Part shown: piece after piece, positions 38,617 through 46,811 of the stretch | Numbering within the stretch: position 1 is the stretch's first letter | Layout: each line of letters starts with the position of its first letter | Assembly: GCF_001509835.1 (NCBI RefSeq) | Contig: NZ_JXTJ01000003.1 | Span: 62,001 to 126,000, forward strand | Length of the DNA stretch: 64,000 nt | Source: Allobosea sp. WAO | GTDB lineage: Bacteria > Pseudomonadota > Alphaproteobacteria > Rhizobiales > Beijerinckiaceae | Direction: 5' to 3' | Notes under the pieces: generated by a model | Seen by the model: only the letters and a program-made list of their open reading frames with translations | Databases searched by the model: none | What the model was told of the DNA's origin: nothing | Program-made: the position numbers and the translations under genes

Positions 38617-39807
38617 TCAGCCCTGCTTTTCGGTGGCGGCGGCAGGGTCGGCGGCAGCCGGCTTCCATGGCGTGCCGGTGAACTTGGCGCCGGGGCGGAT
38701 CTTCTGGAAGCCCTCGGCCACCACCTCTTCGCCGGCCTTCAGGCCGTCATCGATCACCTGGCGGTTGTCGAGCGTGCGCCCCGTCCTGACCGGACGAAGC
38801 TCCAGCGTGCCGTCAGCCTTCAGGACATAGAGCTGCGCCTGGCCGCCGCCATCGCGCTGGATCGCCTGCAGCGGCACGGCGAGCGCGTTGCTCTGCGCGC
38901 CCTGCTCGAGGACGACGCGGACATACATGCCCGGCAGCAGATCGCCGTCGGGGTTGGGGAACTGGCCGCGCAGCGTCACCTGTCCGGTGGTCACGTCGAC
39001 GGTGGCTTCGGAGAACAGCAACTGGCCGCGGTGCTTGTAGGTGGCACCGTTGTCGAAGAGCAGCTGGACATTGGCGGCGCCCGGATTGGGGCCGGTCAGC
39101 GCGCCGAGCTTGAGCGCCTGCCGCAGGGCGAGCAACTCGCCGGCCGACTGGGTGAAGTCGGCATAGACCGGGTCGAGCTGCTGGATCGTCGCCAGGATGT
39201 CGGCGGCGCCGGTGCCGACAAGGGCGCCTTCGGTGATCAAAGCGCGCCCGATCCGACCGCTGATCGGCGCCCGCACCTCGGAATACTGCAGATCGAGCTG
39301 AGCTGCGTCGAGGCCGGCGCGGGCGGCGGCGACATCGGCCTCGGCCTGGGCCAGTTGCGCGACCGCCGTCTCCTGCTGCTGGGTGCTGGCGACCTTGCGA
39401 TCGAGCAGCTCGACGATCCGGTCAGAGTGCTGGCGGGCCTGAAGCTGGCTCGCCTCGGCGCGCTTCAGCGCCGCTTCGGCGCTGGCGACCCGCACACGGA
39501 ACGGCGCCGGGTCGATCCGGTAGAGCACATCGCCCTGCTTGACCATGGTGCCCTGCTGGAAGACGCGCTCGACGACGATGCCGGAAACGCGTGGGCGCAC
39601 TTCGGCGATCCGCGTCGGCGCGATTCGGCCCGGCAGGTTGTTGGTGACCGGCAGGGTCTCCGGCTCGACCGTGATGGTGCCGATAGCGACCGGCGGACGC
39701 TGGGCGCCAGCGCCCTGCGCCGGCTTCTTTTCTTCGGAGCAGGCGGCGGTGAGCAGGAGCGCGCCGAGCAGGAGGCCGCGGCCAAGGTGCGAGATCTGGA
39801 AGGTCAT
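38617..39807 (-). CDS. RND periplasmic adaptor (membrane fusion lipoprotein)
   Basis: The 396-residue protein has a lipoprotein signal peptide (lipobox LLTAAC, Cys about residue 24). The HlyD/AcrA layout follows: beta-barrel and lipoyl parts (RIAEVRPRVSGIVVERVFQQG), an alpha-helical hairpin (EAALKRAEASQLQARQ to AAARAGLDAAQLDLQ) and a membrane-proximal domain. It links the permease to an outer-membrane channel. Only 5 bp separate it from the permease gene. No good ribosome binding site precedes the ATG at 39807, though the lipobox position supports that start. Confidence 0.93.
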   Translation of the reverse strand: MTFQISHLGRGLLLGALLLTAACSEEKKPAQGAGAQRPPVAIGTITVEPETLPVTNNLPGRIAPTRIAEVRPRVSGIVVERVFQQGTMVKQGDVLYRIDPAPFRVRVASAEAALKRAEASQLQARQHSDRIVELLDRKVASTQQQETAVAQLAQAEADVAAARAGLDAAQLDLQYSEVRAPISGRIGRALITEGALVGTGAADILATIQQLDPVYADFTQSAGELLALRQALKLGALTGPNPGAANVQLLFDNGATYKHRGQLLFSEATVDVTTGQVTLRGQFPNPDGDLLPGMYVRVVLEQGAQSNALAVPLQAIQRDGGGQAQLYVLKADGTLELRPVRTGRTLDNRQVIDDGLKAGEEVVAEGFQKIRPGAKFTGTPWKPAAADPAAATEKQG

Positions 39808-39879
39808 GCGGAGGATCCGTAGGGGGACGGTTCGGATGAGTAAGGGCGAAGGTCGGGCCTGCTGCGGCAAGGCCGTCTG

Positions 39880-40446
39880 CTAGCGAGCCGGCGAGGTCGG
39901 AGATTGGTCCACCAGCCAGCCGATGTCGGCGACGAGGCGCTCGCGCTCGTCGGCGGACCAGCAATGCAGCTCGAACCATTCCATCATCATCAGCCCTTGG
40001 GCGGCGAGGAAGGCGAGCATGGCTCCGCGCGGATGGGTGGACTGGCTGGCGATCTCGGCGACCTGTACGCGGTTGATCTGCTGGATCGGTTCGCGCAACC
40101 CGGCATCCTGGGCCAGCGCCGCGCAGAGGTTGAACGCCACGGCGCGCTCCTCGTCGGAACGAGGCCGGGAGGCGGCAGCGAGCCGGCCGCGGATCAGCGC
40201 GTCGGGCTCACCGGCCAGCGCATCGACGAAGGTCTGGATGTAGTCCGTCTCGACGGCGACGCGCCGCTCGATCACCGCGCGGATCAGGGCGCGCTTGGTC
40301 TTGTAGTCGTAGAGCACGCTGGCCTTGCTGATCCCGGCTTCGGCCGCGACAGCTTCCAGCGTCAGATGCGCGGCGCCGTCCCGGCTCACCACCTTTTCGG
40401 CGGCGTCGAGAACGGCTTCCCGGTCGATGGTGCGATGGCGGCCCAT
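39880..40446 (-). CDS. TetR family regulator of the RND pump
   Basis: The 188-residue protein has a TetR N-terminal helix-turn-helix (REAVLDAAEKVVSRDGAAHLT, then AVAAEAGISKASVLYDYKTK) and a helical ligand-binding domain. It is transcribed in the same direction as, and 72 bp ahead of, the adaptor-permease pair. A near-perfect palindrome lies 16 bp upstream of its start (40462-40481). The simplest reading is a repressor of its own operon, released by a pump substrate. Confidence 0.9.
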   Translation of the reverse strand: MGRHRTIDREAVLDAAEKVVSRDGAAHLTLEAVAAEAGISKASVLYDYKTKRALIRAVIERRVAVETDYIQTFVDALAGEPDALIRGRLAAASRPRSDEERAVAFNLCAALAQDAGLREPIQQINRVQVAEIASQSTHPRGAMLAFLAAQGLMMMEWFELHCWSADERERLVADIGWLVDQSPTSPAR

Positions 40447-40461
40447 ATACCCTCATTGAAA

Positions 40462-40481
40462 ATATCCGACCGGTTGGATAT
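40462..40481. promoter_or_regulatory. 20-bp palindromic TetR operator
   Basis: ATATCCGACCGGTTGGATAT is self-complementary except for one base pair. It sits 16 bp before the TetR start, overlapping the AT-rich promoter (TATAAATAATATT follows). The ACCGGT centre with flanking CC/GG is common in TetR operators. It could also affect the rightward hypothetical gene at about 40591. Confidence 0.7.
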
Positions 40482-40590
40482 AAATAATATTGCGATATGT
40501 CAAACCGGCCGAGTCGGATCGGCGTCATCGTCGCCGATTGCGGCAGGGAAGAGGCCGCGCCGGAAAAGTCGCGCGAGAAAGGCAGGGATC

Positions 40591-41040
40591 TTGCGGTCAG
40601 GATGTTTCCACGATGCCGAGAACGACATCCTCCTCATCGAGAAGGAGGGCGTGCTGACTGTCACGCAGAATGGCCGGTCATATCTCGCCCTGCGCTGGAA
40701 AATGACCGAGGAGGTCGCGGCCGTGGTCCAGACCGCCATCCGTTTTGGCCTGTCGAAGCTCTGGCAGGACGGCCACCCCAAGGGCCGGCAGAGCTCTCAC
40801 ATCAGCTTTTCTTGCAGCCACGAACCGGCCTCATGGGTCTTCGCCCTCGGGCTGGAGGCCTGTCCGCCGCGGCTGCAGAAGATCACCTTCAACAAGCGCT
40901 TCCTGCCGATTTTCGAAGCCAGTCATATCGAGTGGACACGTCAGAAGAGCGGCGGGCATATTTTCGTCCCGCCCGGCAGTCTTGCCGAGGTGCTGGGCAT
41001 TCTTCGCGCGCGTGTGACGCGTTCGGTGGTTCCGGAGTAG
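40591..41040 (+). CDS. Hypothetical protein with unclear start
   Basis: A frame of about 149 residues shows good coding character (AENDILLIEKEGVLTVTQNG, AVVQTAIRFGLSKLW, HIEWTRQKSGGHIFVPPG) up to the stop at 41040. I do not recognise a family. No ATG lies in frame near the N-terminal end of this coherent part. The best choice is TTG at 40591 with AAAGG 8 bases upstream; a GTG at 40651 is an alternative. It could also be an N-terminally damaged gene. It points away from the TetR gene and converges on the TPP-enzyme gene. Confidence 0.5.
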   Translation: MRSGCFHDAENDILLIEKEGVLTVTQNGRSYLALRWKMTEEVAAVVQTAIRFGLSKLWQDGHPKGRQSSHISFSCSHEPASWVFALGLEACPPRLQKITFNKRFLPIFEASHIEWTRQKSGGHIFVPPGSLAEVLGILRARVTRSVVPE

Positions 41041-41065
41041 GCACAAACCCCTTCGTGACGGCTGG

Positions 41066-42874
41066 TCAGGAGGTGTAGGACGGCTTGTCATTCGCATGTC
41101 GCGTCATGCTGGCCGCCATGGCGGGGTTGTAGCCGGGCAGTACGCGCGCATCGATCAGCACCGGACGACCCTGCCGGGCGAGTAGCGCGGCGTCCCGCAC
41201 GGCCCGCGTCAGCGCTGCCGTCGTCGTCACCGGGCCGATGCCTTCCAGGCCCTGGGCGCGCGCCATTGCGGCGATGTCGATGTCGGGCTCTGCGATGCGC
41301 TGGCCGATCCATTTGTTCTCGACTGGACGCTGGCGCTGCTTGGCGACGCGCTCCTGATGGATCTCGTCATTGAAGAAGGAGCGGTTGTTCGAGACGATTG
41401 CCATGAAGGGCAATTGGTAGTGTGCGGCGGTCCAGAGTGCGGAGACGCCCATCAGCGTGTCGCCGTCGCCGAGCACCGCGACAGGAAGCCGGCCGGTATC
41501 CTTCAGTGCCAGCGCCGCGCCGACCAGCATGCCGGGACCGGCTGCGATGCCGCCGCCGCCATCGATGCCGAGATAGTCGAGCGGATGCCGGAAATGCCAG
41601 GATTCGCCGGCCCAGCCGAGCGGCAGCCGGACCAGCGAGATCACCTCGTCGCGCAGCGCCTCGCCCATCGCGGCGGCGAGGCTGACGACGTCGAGTGGCC
41701 GGTCCTCCTCCACCTGCAAGGCGGGGAGGGCGGGCAGCTCGCCGGGTGCCTTGCCGGCGTCGATGCCGAGCGCATCGGCGATGAGATGCAGGGCCGCGTC
41801 CGGCGGGCAGGCGAGGTGGAGATCGGCGGGAGCGAGCGCCTGATGGTCCATGCTCCAGCCATTATGGAGCTGATGGTCGGGCGAGATGTTGACGATCCTC
41901 GCTGCCGGCAGGCCGCCCGCCTGCTTCAGCATGCCGCCGAGATCGACGCAATCGAGCGCCAGGATGACATCGGCGGCGCGGATCGCCGCACTGGCGGCTT
42001 CGTCGAGGAAGAAGCCGGGCTTGGTGACATGGAGCGGATGGTTGGTCGGGAAGCTCGCGCCGGTCTTGATGTCGGTCAGGACCCTCGCACCGAGATGCTC
42101 GGCGAGCGCGACACGCCTTGCCCAGTCGGTCGGGTTGCGCGACATCCGGCCCATGAGCAGGAGTGGCATCCTTGCCGCGGCGAGCCAGTCGGCCGCGGTC
42201 CCGATATCGGCAGCGGCCGGAACCGGGGCCGAGGCGACGGCGTAGCGATTCGGATCGGGCAGGGTCGGCATCTCGTCGAGCGCTTGCTCCTGCATCGAGA
42301 CGTCGAGGCAGACATAGGTCGGCCCGCAGGGCGCCGTGCGGGTGAGGTTGGCCGCCCTGGTCAGCGCCTCGATCGCGGCGGGAACGGAGACCGGCTGGTC
42401 GTCCCATTTCACGTAAGGGCGGATCAGCGCGCCCTGGTCCTTGGCTGTGTGCAGCCAATCGATCCACGGGCGGCGCTGGGCAGCGTCGACCGGGCCAGTC
42501 GCACCGAGGATCAGCATCGGCACCCGGTCACACCAGGCATTGTAGATCGCCATCGTGCCGTGCATCAGCCCGACATTGCTGTGCAGGATCACGCCCATCG
42601 GCCGCTCGGTCACCTTGGCATAGCCATGGGCGAGCGCGACCGCGTGCTCCTCATGCAGGCAGAGCAGCATTTGCGGCGCCTGGTTGCCGGTGTGGTTGAC
42701 CAGGCTGTCATGCAGGCCGCGGAAGCTGGAGCCCGGATTGAGCGCGACATAGGGGATGTCGAGCGCCCGCAGCATCTGCGCGACGACGTCGCTGCCCCAG
42801 ACGCCATTGTCGGCGGAGGGCAGGGGCTGGTCGATGCCGGCGAGCTTGCCCCCGGCCTTGCCGATGTCGATCAT
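41066..42874 (-). CDS. TPP-dependent decarboxylase (benzoylformate decarboxylase-like)
   Basis: The 602-residue enzyme has the three-domain TPP superfamily plan. A catalytic Glu lies in LCLHEEHAVALAHGYAKV. The thiamine pyrophosphate/magnesium site is in VAVLGDGDTLMGVSALW, with SNNRSFFNDEIHQER downstream. It is longer than most by about 40 residues. The ATG at 42874 follows GGAGA by 8 bases; longer frames run into the neighbouring gene. It is the last gene of a leftward run with a class II aldolase-fold protein (32 bp before) and an aldehyde dehydrogenase. A 2-oxo acid decarboxylase feeding the aldehyde dehydrogenase, as in mandelate/phenylglyoxylate breakdown, is a good guess but unproven. 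Confidence 0.85.
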   Translation of the reverse strand: MIDIGKAGGKLAGIDQPLPSADNGVWGSDVVAQMLRALDIPYVALNPGSSFRGLHDSLVNHTGNQAPQMLLCLHEEHAVALAHGYAKVTERPMGVILHSNVGLMHGTMAIYNAWCDRVPMLILGATGPVDAAQRRPWIDWLHTAKDQGALIRPYVKWDDQPVSVPAAIEALTRAANLTRTAPCGPTYVCLDVSMQEQALDEMPTLPDPNRYAVASAPVPAAADIGTAADWLAAARMPLLLMGRMSRNPTDWARRVALAEHLGARVLTDIKTGASFPTNHPLHVTKPGFFLDEAASAAIRAADVILALDCVDLGGMLKQAGGLPAARIVNISPDHQLHNGWSMDHQALAPADLHLACPPDAALHLIADALGIDAGKAPGELPALPALQVEEDRPLDVVSLAAAMGEALRDEVISLVRLPLGWAGESWHFRHPLDYLGIDGGGGIAAGPGMLVGAALALKDTGRLPVAVLGDGDTLMGVSALWTAAHYQLPFMAIVSNNRSFFNDEIHQERVAKQRQRPVENKWIGQRIAEPDIDIAAMARAQGLEGIGPVTTTAALTRAVRDAALLARQGRPVLIDARVLPGYNPAMAASMTRHANDKPSYTS

Positions 42875-42906
42875 GAATACGTCTCCGCAGGCATTGGTGG
42901 GGGCGT

Positions 42907-43617
42907 TCAGGCGCCGAGCCGCGCCTTCCAGAAATCCCAGAGCCGAGTCTGCACCAGAGGTCCGAGATTGAGGCTGGCAGCGAGCTCGATTTCCCTTGGC
43001 GTGAGGGGCGAGACCTCGCCGAGCATCGCCGACTGGAACTGCAGTTCGGCGTTCTGCTTCAGATGGACCGAGCGGAACACCATCTCCTTGACCGAGCGGC
43101 CGAGATTGCAGGCGCCATGGCGGCGCAGCAGGACACTCCAATGTGGACCGCAGGCCCGCGCCAGGGAATCCGCCTGCGCCATGTTCTCGACCAGGAGGTT
43201 GGTGTCGCCGAACTCGTCGCGGCTGTCCCAGAACGGCACTTCGGCACCGATCACCGCGCCGATATGGAAGACCGGCACGACCGGCATCCCGGTCTGGCAG
43301 TACGGCATCACCGAAGCGGCATGGTGGTGGCTGACTGCCATCACATCGGGCCGCGCCTTGTAGAAGGCGGCGTGGATGACGCGCTCGACATAGAGCCCCA
43401 CCGAAAGCGGCGCCTCGGGTTCGCCATTCAGGTCGAGTTCGACGATGTCGGCGGCGGTGACGAGGGCCGGGCTGCGCGATCGTGAGATCAGGAAGCGCTC
43501 GGGTCGTTCAGGATGGCGGGCGCTGACATGGCCGAAGCCGTCGAGCACCTCCTCATTGGCGAGAATCCGGTTGGCGTCGACGATGTCCTGGATGGTCTGG
43601 GCGACGGCGTCTGACAT
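42907..43617 (-). CDS. Class II aldolase/adducin family protein, possible aromatic acid decarboxylase
   Basis: The 236-residue protein has the class II aldolase fold with its zinc ligands. GFGHVSARHPERPERFLISR holds the first conserved region, the HHHAASVMPY His cluster follows, and LLRRHGACNLGRSVKE carries the last His. Besides sugar-phosphate aldolases this family contains dihydroxyphthalate decarboxylases of the PhtC type. Since oxygenase, reductase and dihydrodiol dehydrogenase of phthalate type lie next door, a decarboxylase role fits better than sugar metabolism. It begins 6 bp after the aldehyde dehydrogenase stop, so it is in the same operon. Confidence 0.85.
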   Translation of the reverse strand: MSDAVAQTIQDIVDANRILANEEVLDGFGHVSARHPERPERFLISRSRSPALVTAADIVELDLNGEPEAPLSVGLYVERVIHAAFYKARPDVMAVSHHHAASVMPYCQTGMPVVPVFHIGAVIGAEVPFWDSRDEFGDTNLLVENMAQADSLARACGPHWSVLLRRHGACNLGRSVKEMVFRSVHLKQNAELQFQSAMLGEVSPLTPREIELAASLNLGPLVQTRLWDFWKARLGA

Positions 43618-43623
43618 CGGCCC

Positions 43624-45102
43624 TCAACCTTTCGCCTGCTTCAGGCTGATGTGGATGTTCTTTTCCTGAGTGAAGGCGATCAGCTCGCCCAGGCATTCCT
43701 CGCGGCCGATGCCGGATTGCTTCCAGCCGCCGAAGGGCGCGCCGAGGAAATGCTTCGAGACCTCGTTGATCCAGACATAACCGGCCTCGACCTCCATGGC
43801 GGTGCGATGCGCCTTGCCGAGATCATGGGTCCAGATCGAGCAGGTCAGGCCGTATTCGACGCTGTTGACCTCCGCCAGCATCGCCGCCTCGTCGCGCCAG
43901 CGCGCCACGGCCAGCACCGGTCCGAAGATCTCTTCGCGGGCGATCTGCATGGCGGGCGTGACATCGGCGAAGACGGTCGGCTCGACATAGAATCCGCGGG
44001 CGAGTTCCGGTGCGTCCGGTACCTTGCCGCCGGTGACGAGCCGGGCGCCTTCGGCCTTCGCCGAGGCGATGAAGCCGAGGATGCGCTCATGCTGGCTGGC
44101 GCTGACGATTGCACCCATGGTTGTCGAAGGCTCGGTCGGAATGCCCGGCACGAAACGGGCGACCTTGGCCGGAACCCGCGCCAGCACCGCCTCGTAGATC
44201 TCGTCGTGCAGGAAGGCGCGGCTGGTCGAGCCGCAGGACTGGCCGCACCAGGTGAAGTTCATGCCGCTGACGATGGCATCGGCGACGGCATCGGGGTCGG
44301 CATCGGCGAAGGCGATCAGCGCGTTCTTGCCGCCGAGCTCGAGCAGCACCGGCTTGATTGTCTCGCTCGCCGCCCGCATCACGGCGCGGCCGGCCGGCAC
44401 GCTGCCGATCAGCGCGATCTTGGCGATGCCGGGATGGCAGGCCAGAGCCGCGCCGGCCTCGCGCCCGCTCGGCAGCACACTCAAGACGCCGGGCGGCAGC
44501 AGGCCTTCGAGCAGTTCGGCGAGCCGCAACGACGAAAGCGGTGCCTGCTCCGGCGGCTTGACGATCACCGTGTTGCCGGCTGCCAGCGGCGCCGCGATCT
44601 TGCCGGCGCAGAACATGAAGGGGTGGTTGAAGGCGAGGATGCGCGCGACCACGCCGAGCGGCTGGCGCAGGCTCAGATTCAGCGCGTCCGGCCCCATCGG
44701 GATGGTGTCGCCCTTCATCTCGGTGACGAGGCCGCCGAAGAAGTCGAGCTGCGCAGCGGCGATCTTGGCGTCTCCCAGCATTTCGGTGACCGGGTTGCCG
44801 CAGTTCTGCGCGTCGAGTGCGGCGAGCTCGCGCGCGTTCCTGCGGACGATCTCGGCCATTTCCTTGAGGATCCGGCCGCGTTCGAGCGGGAGGGCGCGGC
44901 GCCAGTCTCTGAAGGCGGCGCTGGCGGCCGCGACCGCGGCGTCGACATCCGCGGCGCCGGCTTCCGCCACCTCGCAGATCGGCTCGTTCACGCCGGGATC
45001 GAGCGTCCAGGCATAGCGGCCGGACGCCGGATGATGCCAGCCGCCGCCATAATGGAGGCTGCGGCCGGCCGGGGCGGGCTTGTCGAGCATCGGCGTTTCC
45101 AT
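43624..45102 (-). CDS. NAD(P)-dependent aldehyde dehydrogenase
   Basis: The 492-residue ALDH-superfamily enzyme has the catalytic Cys in FTWCGQSCGSTSR (about residue 290), the general-base Glu in VLLELGGKNALIAF (about 255), and the cofactor Lys in VIVKPPEQAPLSSL. The C-terminal EEIFGPVLAVARW and HFLGAPFGGWKQSGIGREE blocks are complete. It most resembles broad betaine/aromatic aldehyde dehydrogenases. It stands 6 bp before the aldolase-fold gene and two genes before the TPP decarboxylase, whose aldehyde product it could oxidise. No strong ribosome binding site precedes the ATG; an ATG four codons later is possible. Confidence 0.92.
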   Translation of the reverse strand: METPMLDKPAPAGRSLHYGGGWHHPASGRYAWTLDPGVNEPICEVAEAGAADVDAAVAAASAAFRDWRRALPLERGRILKEMAEIVRRNARELAALDAQNCGNPVTEMLGDAKIAAAQLDFFGGLVTEMKGDTIPMGPDALNLSLRQPLGVVARILAFNHPFMFCAGKIAAPLAAGNTVIVKPPEQAPLSSLRLAELLEGLLPPGVLSVLPSGREAGAALACHPGIAKIALIGSVPAGRAVMRAASETIKPVLLELGGKNALIAFADADPDAVADAIVSGMNFTWCGQSCGSTSRAFLHDEIYEAVLARVPAKVARFVPGIPTEPSTTMGAIVSASQHERILGFIASAKAEGARLVTGGKVPDAPELARGFYVEPTVFADVTPAMQIAREEIFGPVLAVARWRDEAAMLAEVNSVEYGLTCSIWTHDLGKAHRTAMEVEAGYVWINEVSKHFLGAPFGGWKQSGIGREECLGELIAFTQEKNIHISLKQAKG

Positions 45103-45218
45103 GCGTTAGGCTTGCTGCGCTGCTTGGTCGGGACACTCGCCCGGCCGCGCCTCGCATTCCAAGACTTTCGCAATTGGGCACCGATACGGGAAACTGGATG
45201 GCGAGGTCGAGCAGACAT

Positions 45219-45329
45219 CCTCAGCCTTCACCCTGAGGAGCCGCAAAGCGGCATCTCGAAGGATGGTTCGGTCGGGCGCTGGAGCATTCTTCGAGGCGCG
45301 GGCTGAAGCCCGCTCCTCTGGATGAGGGG
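45219..45329. repeat. Dispersed palindromic element (CTGAGGAGC family)
   Basis: The 111-bp element opens with CCTCAGCCTTCACCCTGAGG, has inner ATCTCGAAGGATG and CATTCTTCGAGGCGC arms, and ends CGCTCCTCTGGATGAGG. It matches the elements at 30166-30276 and 48986-49096. It splits the oxygenase gene from the aldehyde dehydrogenase gene inside what may be one transcript. Confidence 0.78.
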
Positions 45330-45343
45330 TCGCAGGGAACGCC

Positions 45344-46681
45344 TCAGCGCCGCCCGGCGCCTGCCATTTCTGCCTCCGTCTCGTCCTGCTCCAAGCCTTC
45401 CAGAACCGCGATCTCCTCGTTGGAGGCGCCGAGCTTCCGCCAATCCTCGCTCTTGGGCACGATGCCCTGATAGGAGGAAAGCCTCGCCTGCGGGATGTGC
45501 GGCTCGATCCGGCCGATCGCCTCGCCGCCGGCCGCGAGCTTGCGCGCCGCGTCGATCATCACCCGCCGGAACTGCACGATCGCGATGTCGCTGGCGCCGA
45601 GGCGTTCGCTGGTGCGGTCGGCGATCGGCCCCATCGATTCCCACATCATGATGTCCTGGTTGGGGATGCCGGGCACGCCCGTGAAGTCGCCGAGCTTCAT
45701 CGCCTTGCGGTCCTGGAGATAGTCGTTCTCCTTGCTGCGCAGCATCTTGCGGTAGTTCTTGTCGAGATCGATGCCGACCTGCGCGACGCAGAACTTGCGC
45801 CAGGCTTCCTGGTCGATGCAGTCGTCATTGCCCCAGGCGATGAAGTGGAAATAGCTGGAGACGTCGTCCTTGGGCACGATCACCGTCGCGACATTATAGG
45901 ACGAGTTCGGCGGGATCAGCGCCGTATAGGGCGCGACGAAGACGGTCAGCCGGATGTAGTCATGCGTCTGCGCATTGGTGATCGGTCGGCGGATCGCCGC
46001 ATAGCGGAAGCCGTAATTGGTCAGCTGGACCTGGATGCGGGGGTTCTTGTCGGTCGAGGGCCGCGTCCAGTGCGTCGCATTGGCCCCAGCCGAGGTTACG
46101 CGCGCCGGCTTCATGTCGGAGGAGTGCAGGCTCGACGAGTGCGCCGAGTCGATCTGCCCTTCCATGATCTGCGCCCAGTTCACCGGCAGGTCGATCTTTA
46201 CGATCGAGACCTTGGCCTGTGGCGTCGGCGCCCAGGCCGGCGCCTCGAAGTCCGGCTTCAGTTCGGGCGGGCCCATATAGACCCAGATGAAGCCGCCGGC
46301 CTCCTCCACCGGATAGGCCTTGTGCTTGACCTTCTCGGCAAAGCCGCTCTCCGGCGGCTCGGAGACCATCTCCAGGACGTTGCCGTCCACGTCGAACTTC
46401 CAGCCGTGGTAGAGGCAGCGCAGCCCGCATTCCTCGTTGCGGCCGAAGAACAGCGAGGCCTTGCGATGCGGGCAGTACTCGCCGAGCACGCCGATCCGCC
46501 CATCCGTGTCGCGGAAGGCCACGAGGTCTTCGCCGAACAGCCGCACCCGGACCGGCGCGCCATCGCTCTCGACGAGTTGCTCGGAGAGCAGCGCCGGCGT
46601 CCAGTGCCGCCGCATCAACTGCCCCATCGGCGCATCGCCCTCGACGCGGGTCAGGATCTCGTTCTCCTCATGCGTCAGCAT
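45344..46681 (-). CDS. Rieske aromatic-ring oxygenase (phthalate 4,5-dioxygenase-type)
   Basis: The 445-residue oxygenase component opens MLTHEENEILTRVEGDAPMG and carries a Rieske [2Fe-2S] centre (Cys70, His72, Cys89, His92 in EYCPHRKAS and LRCLYHGWKF). The mononuclear iron site shows Asp178, His181 and His186 in QIDSAHSSSLHSS. Length and motif order match the phthalate dioxygenase group, which hydroxylate aromatic acids or O-demethylate. GGGGAGG lies 6 bases before the ATG at 46681. Electrons should come from the PDR-type reductase encoded divergently at 46812. Phthalate itself is only one possible substrate. Confidence 0.9.
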   Translation of the reverse strand: MLTHEENEILTRVEGDAPMGQLMRRHWTPALLSEQLVESDGAPVRVRLFGEDLVAFRDTDGRIGVLGEYCPHRKASLFFGRNEECGLRCLYHGWKFDVDGNVLEMVSEPPESGFAEKVKHKAYPVEEAGGFIWVYMGPPELKPDFEAPAWAPTPQAKVSIVKIDLPVNWAQIMEGQIDSAHSSSLHSSDMKPARVTSAGANATHWTRPSTDKNPRIQVQLTNYGFRYAAIRRPITNAQTHDYIRLTVFVAPYTALIPPNSSYNVATVIVPKDDVSSYFHFIAWGNDDCIDQEAWRKFCVAQVGIDLDKNYRKMLRSKENDYLQDRKAMKLGDFTGVPGIPNQDIMMWESMGPIADRTSERLGASDIAIVQFRRVMIDAARKLAAGGEAIGRIEPHIPQARLSSYQGIVPKSEDWRKLGASNEEIAVLEGLEQDETEAEMAGAGRR

Positions 46682-46726
46682 GGCGGCCTCCCCGGAGCTT
46701 GCCCCGGTACTAGCCAGAGGCAAATT

Positions 46727-46747
46727 ACTTAGTTATCTAAGTCTTAG
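46727..46747. promoter_or_regulatory. Double palindrome in the oxygenase-reductase divergent promoter
   Basis: ACTTAG-TTAT-CTAAGT (46727-46742) is a perfect inverted repeat. CTAAG-T-CTTAG (46737-46747) overlaps it as a second palindrome. It is an AT-rich island in a 130-bp gap between two divergent catabolic genes, just where an operator would control both. No regulator gene is adjacent to the module; the nearest is IclR at 53672. Confidence 0.6.
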
Positions 46748-46811
46748 ATTAGTCGGGTTCAAAACGCTTGTCGAGAGAGGCAGGCGCGGGGCGCTGGGCA
46801 AGGCGGTGCGC

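Noticed and set aside
35375..38830. Long open frame on the plus strand opposite the RND permease
   Set aside because: It mirrors the codons of a clearly homologous pump gene. Its predicted protein is Arg/Asp/Gly-rich without any fold, typical of antisense frames in GC-rich DNA.
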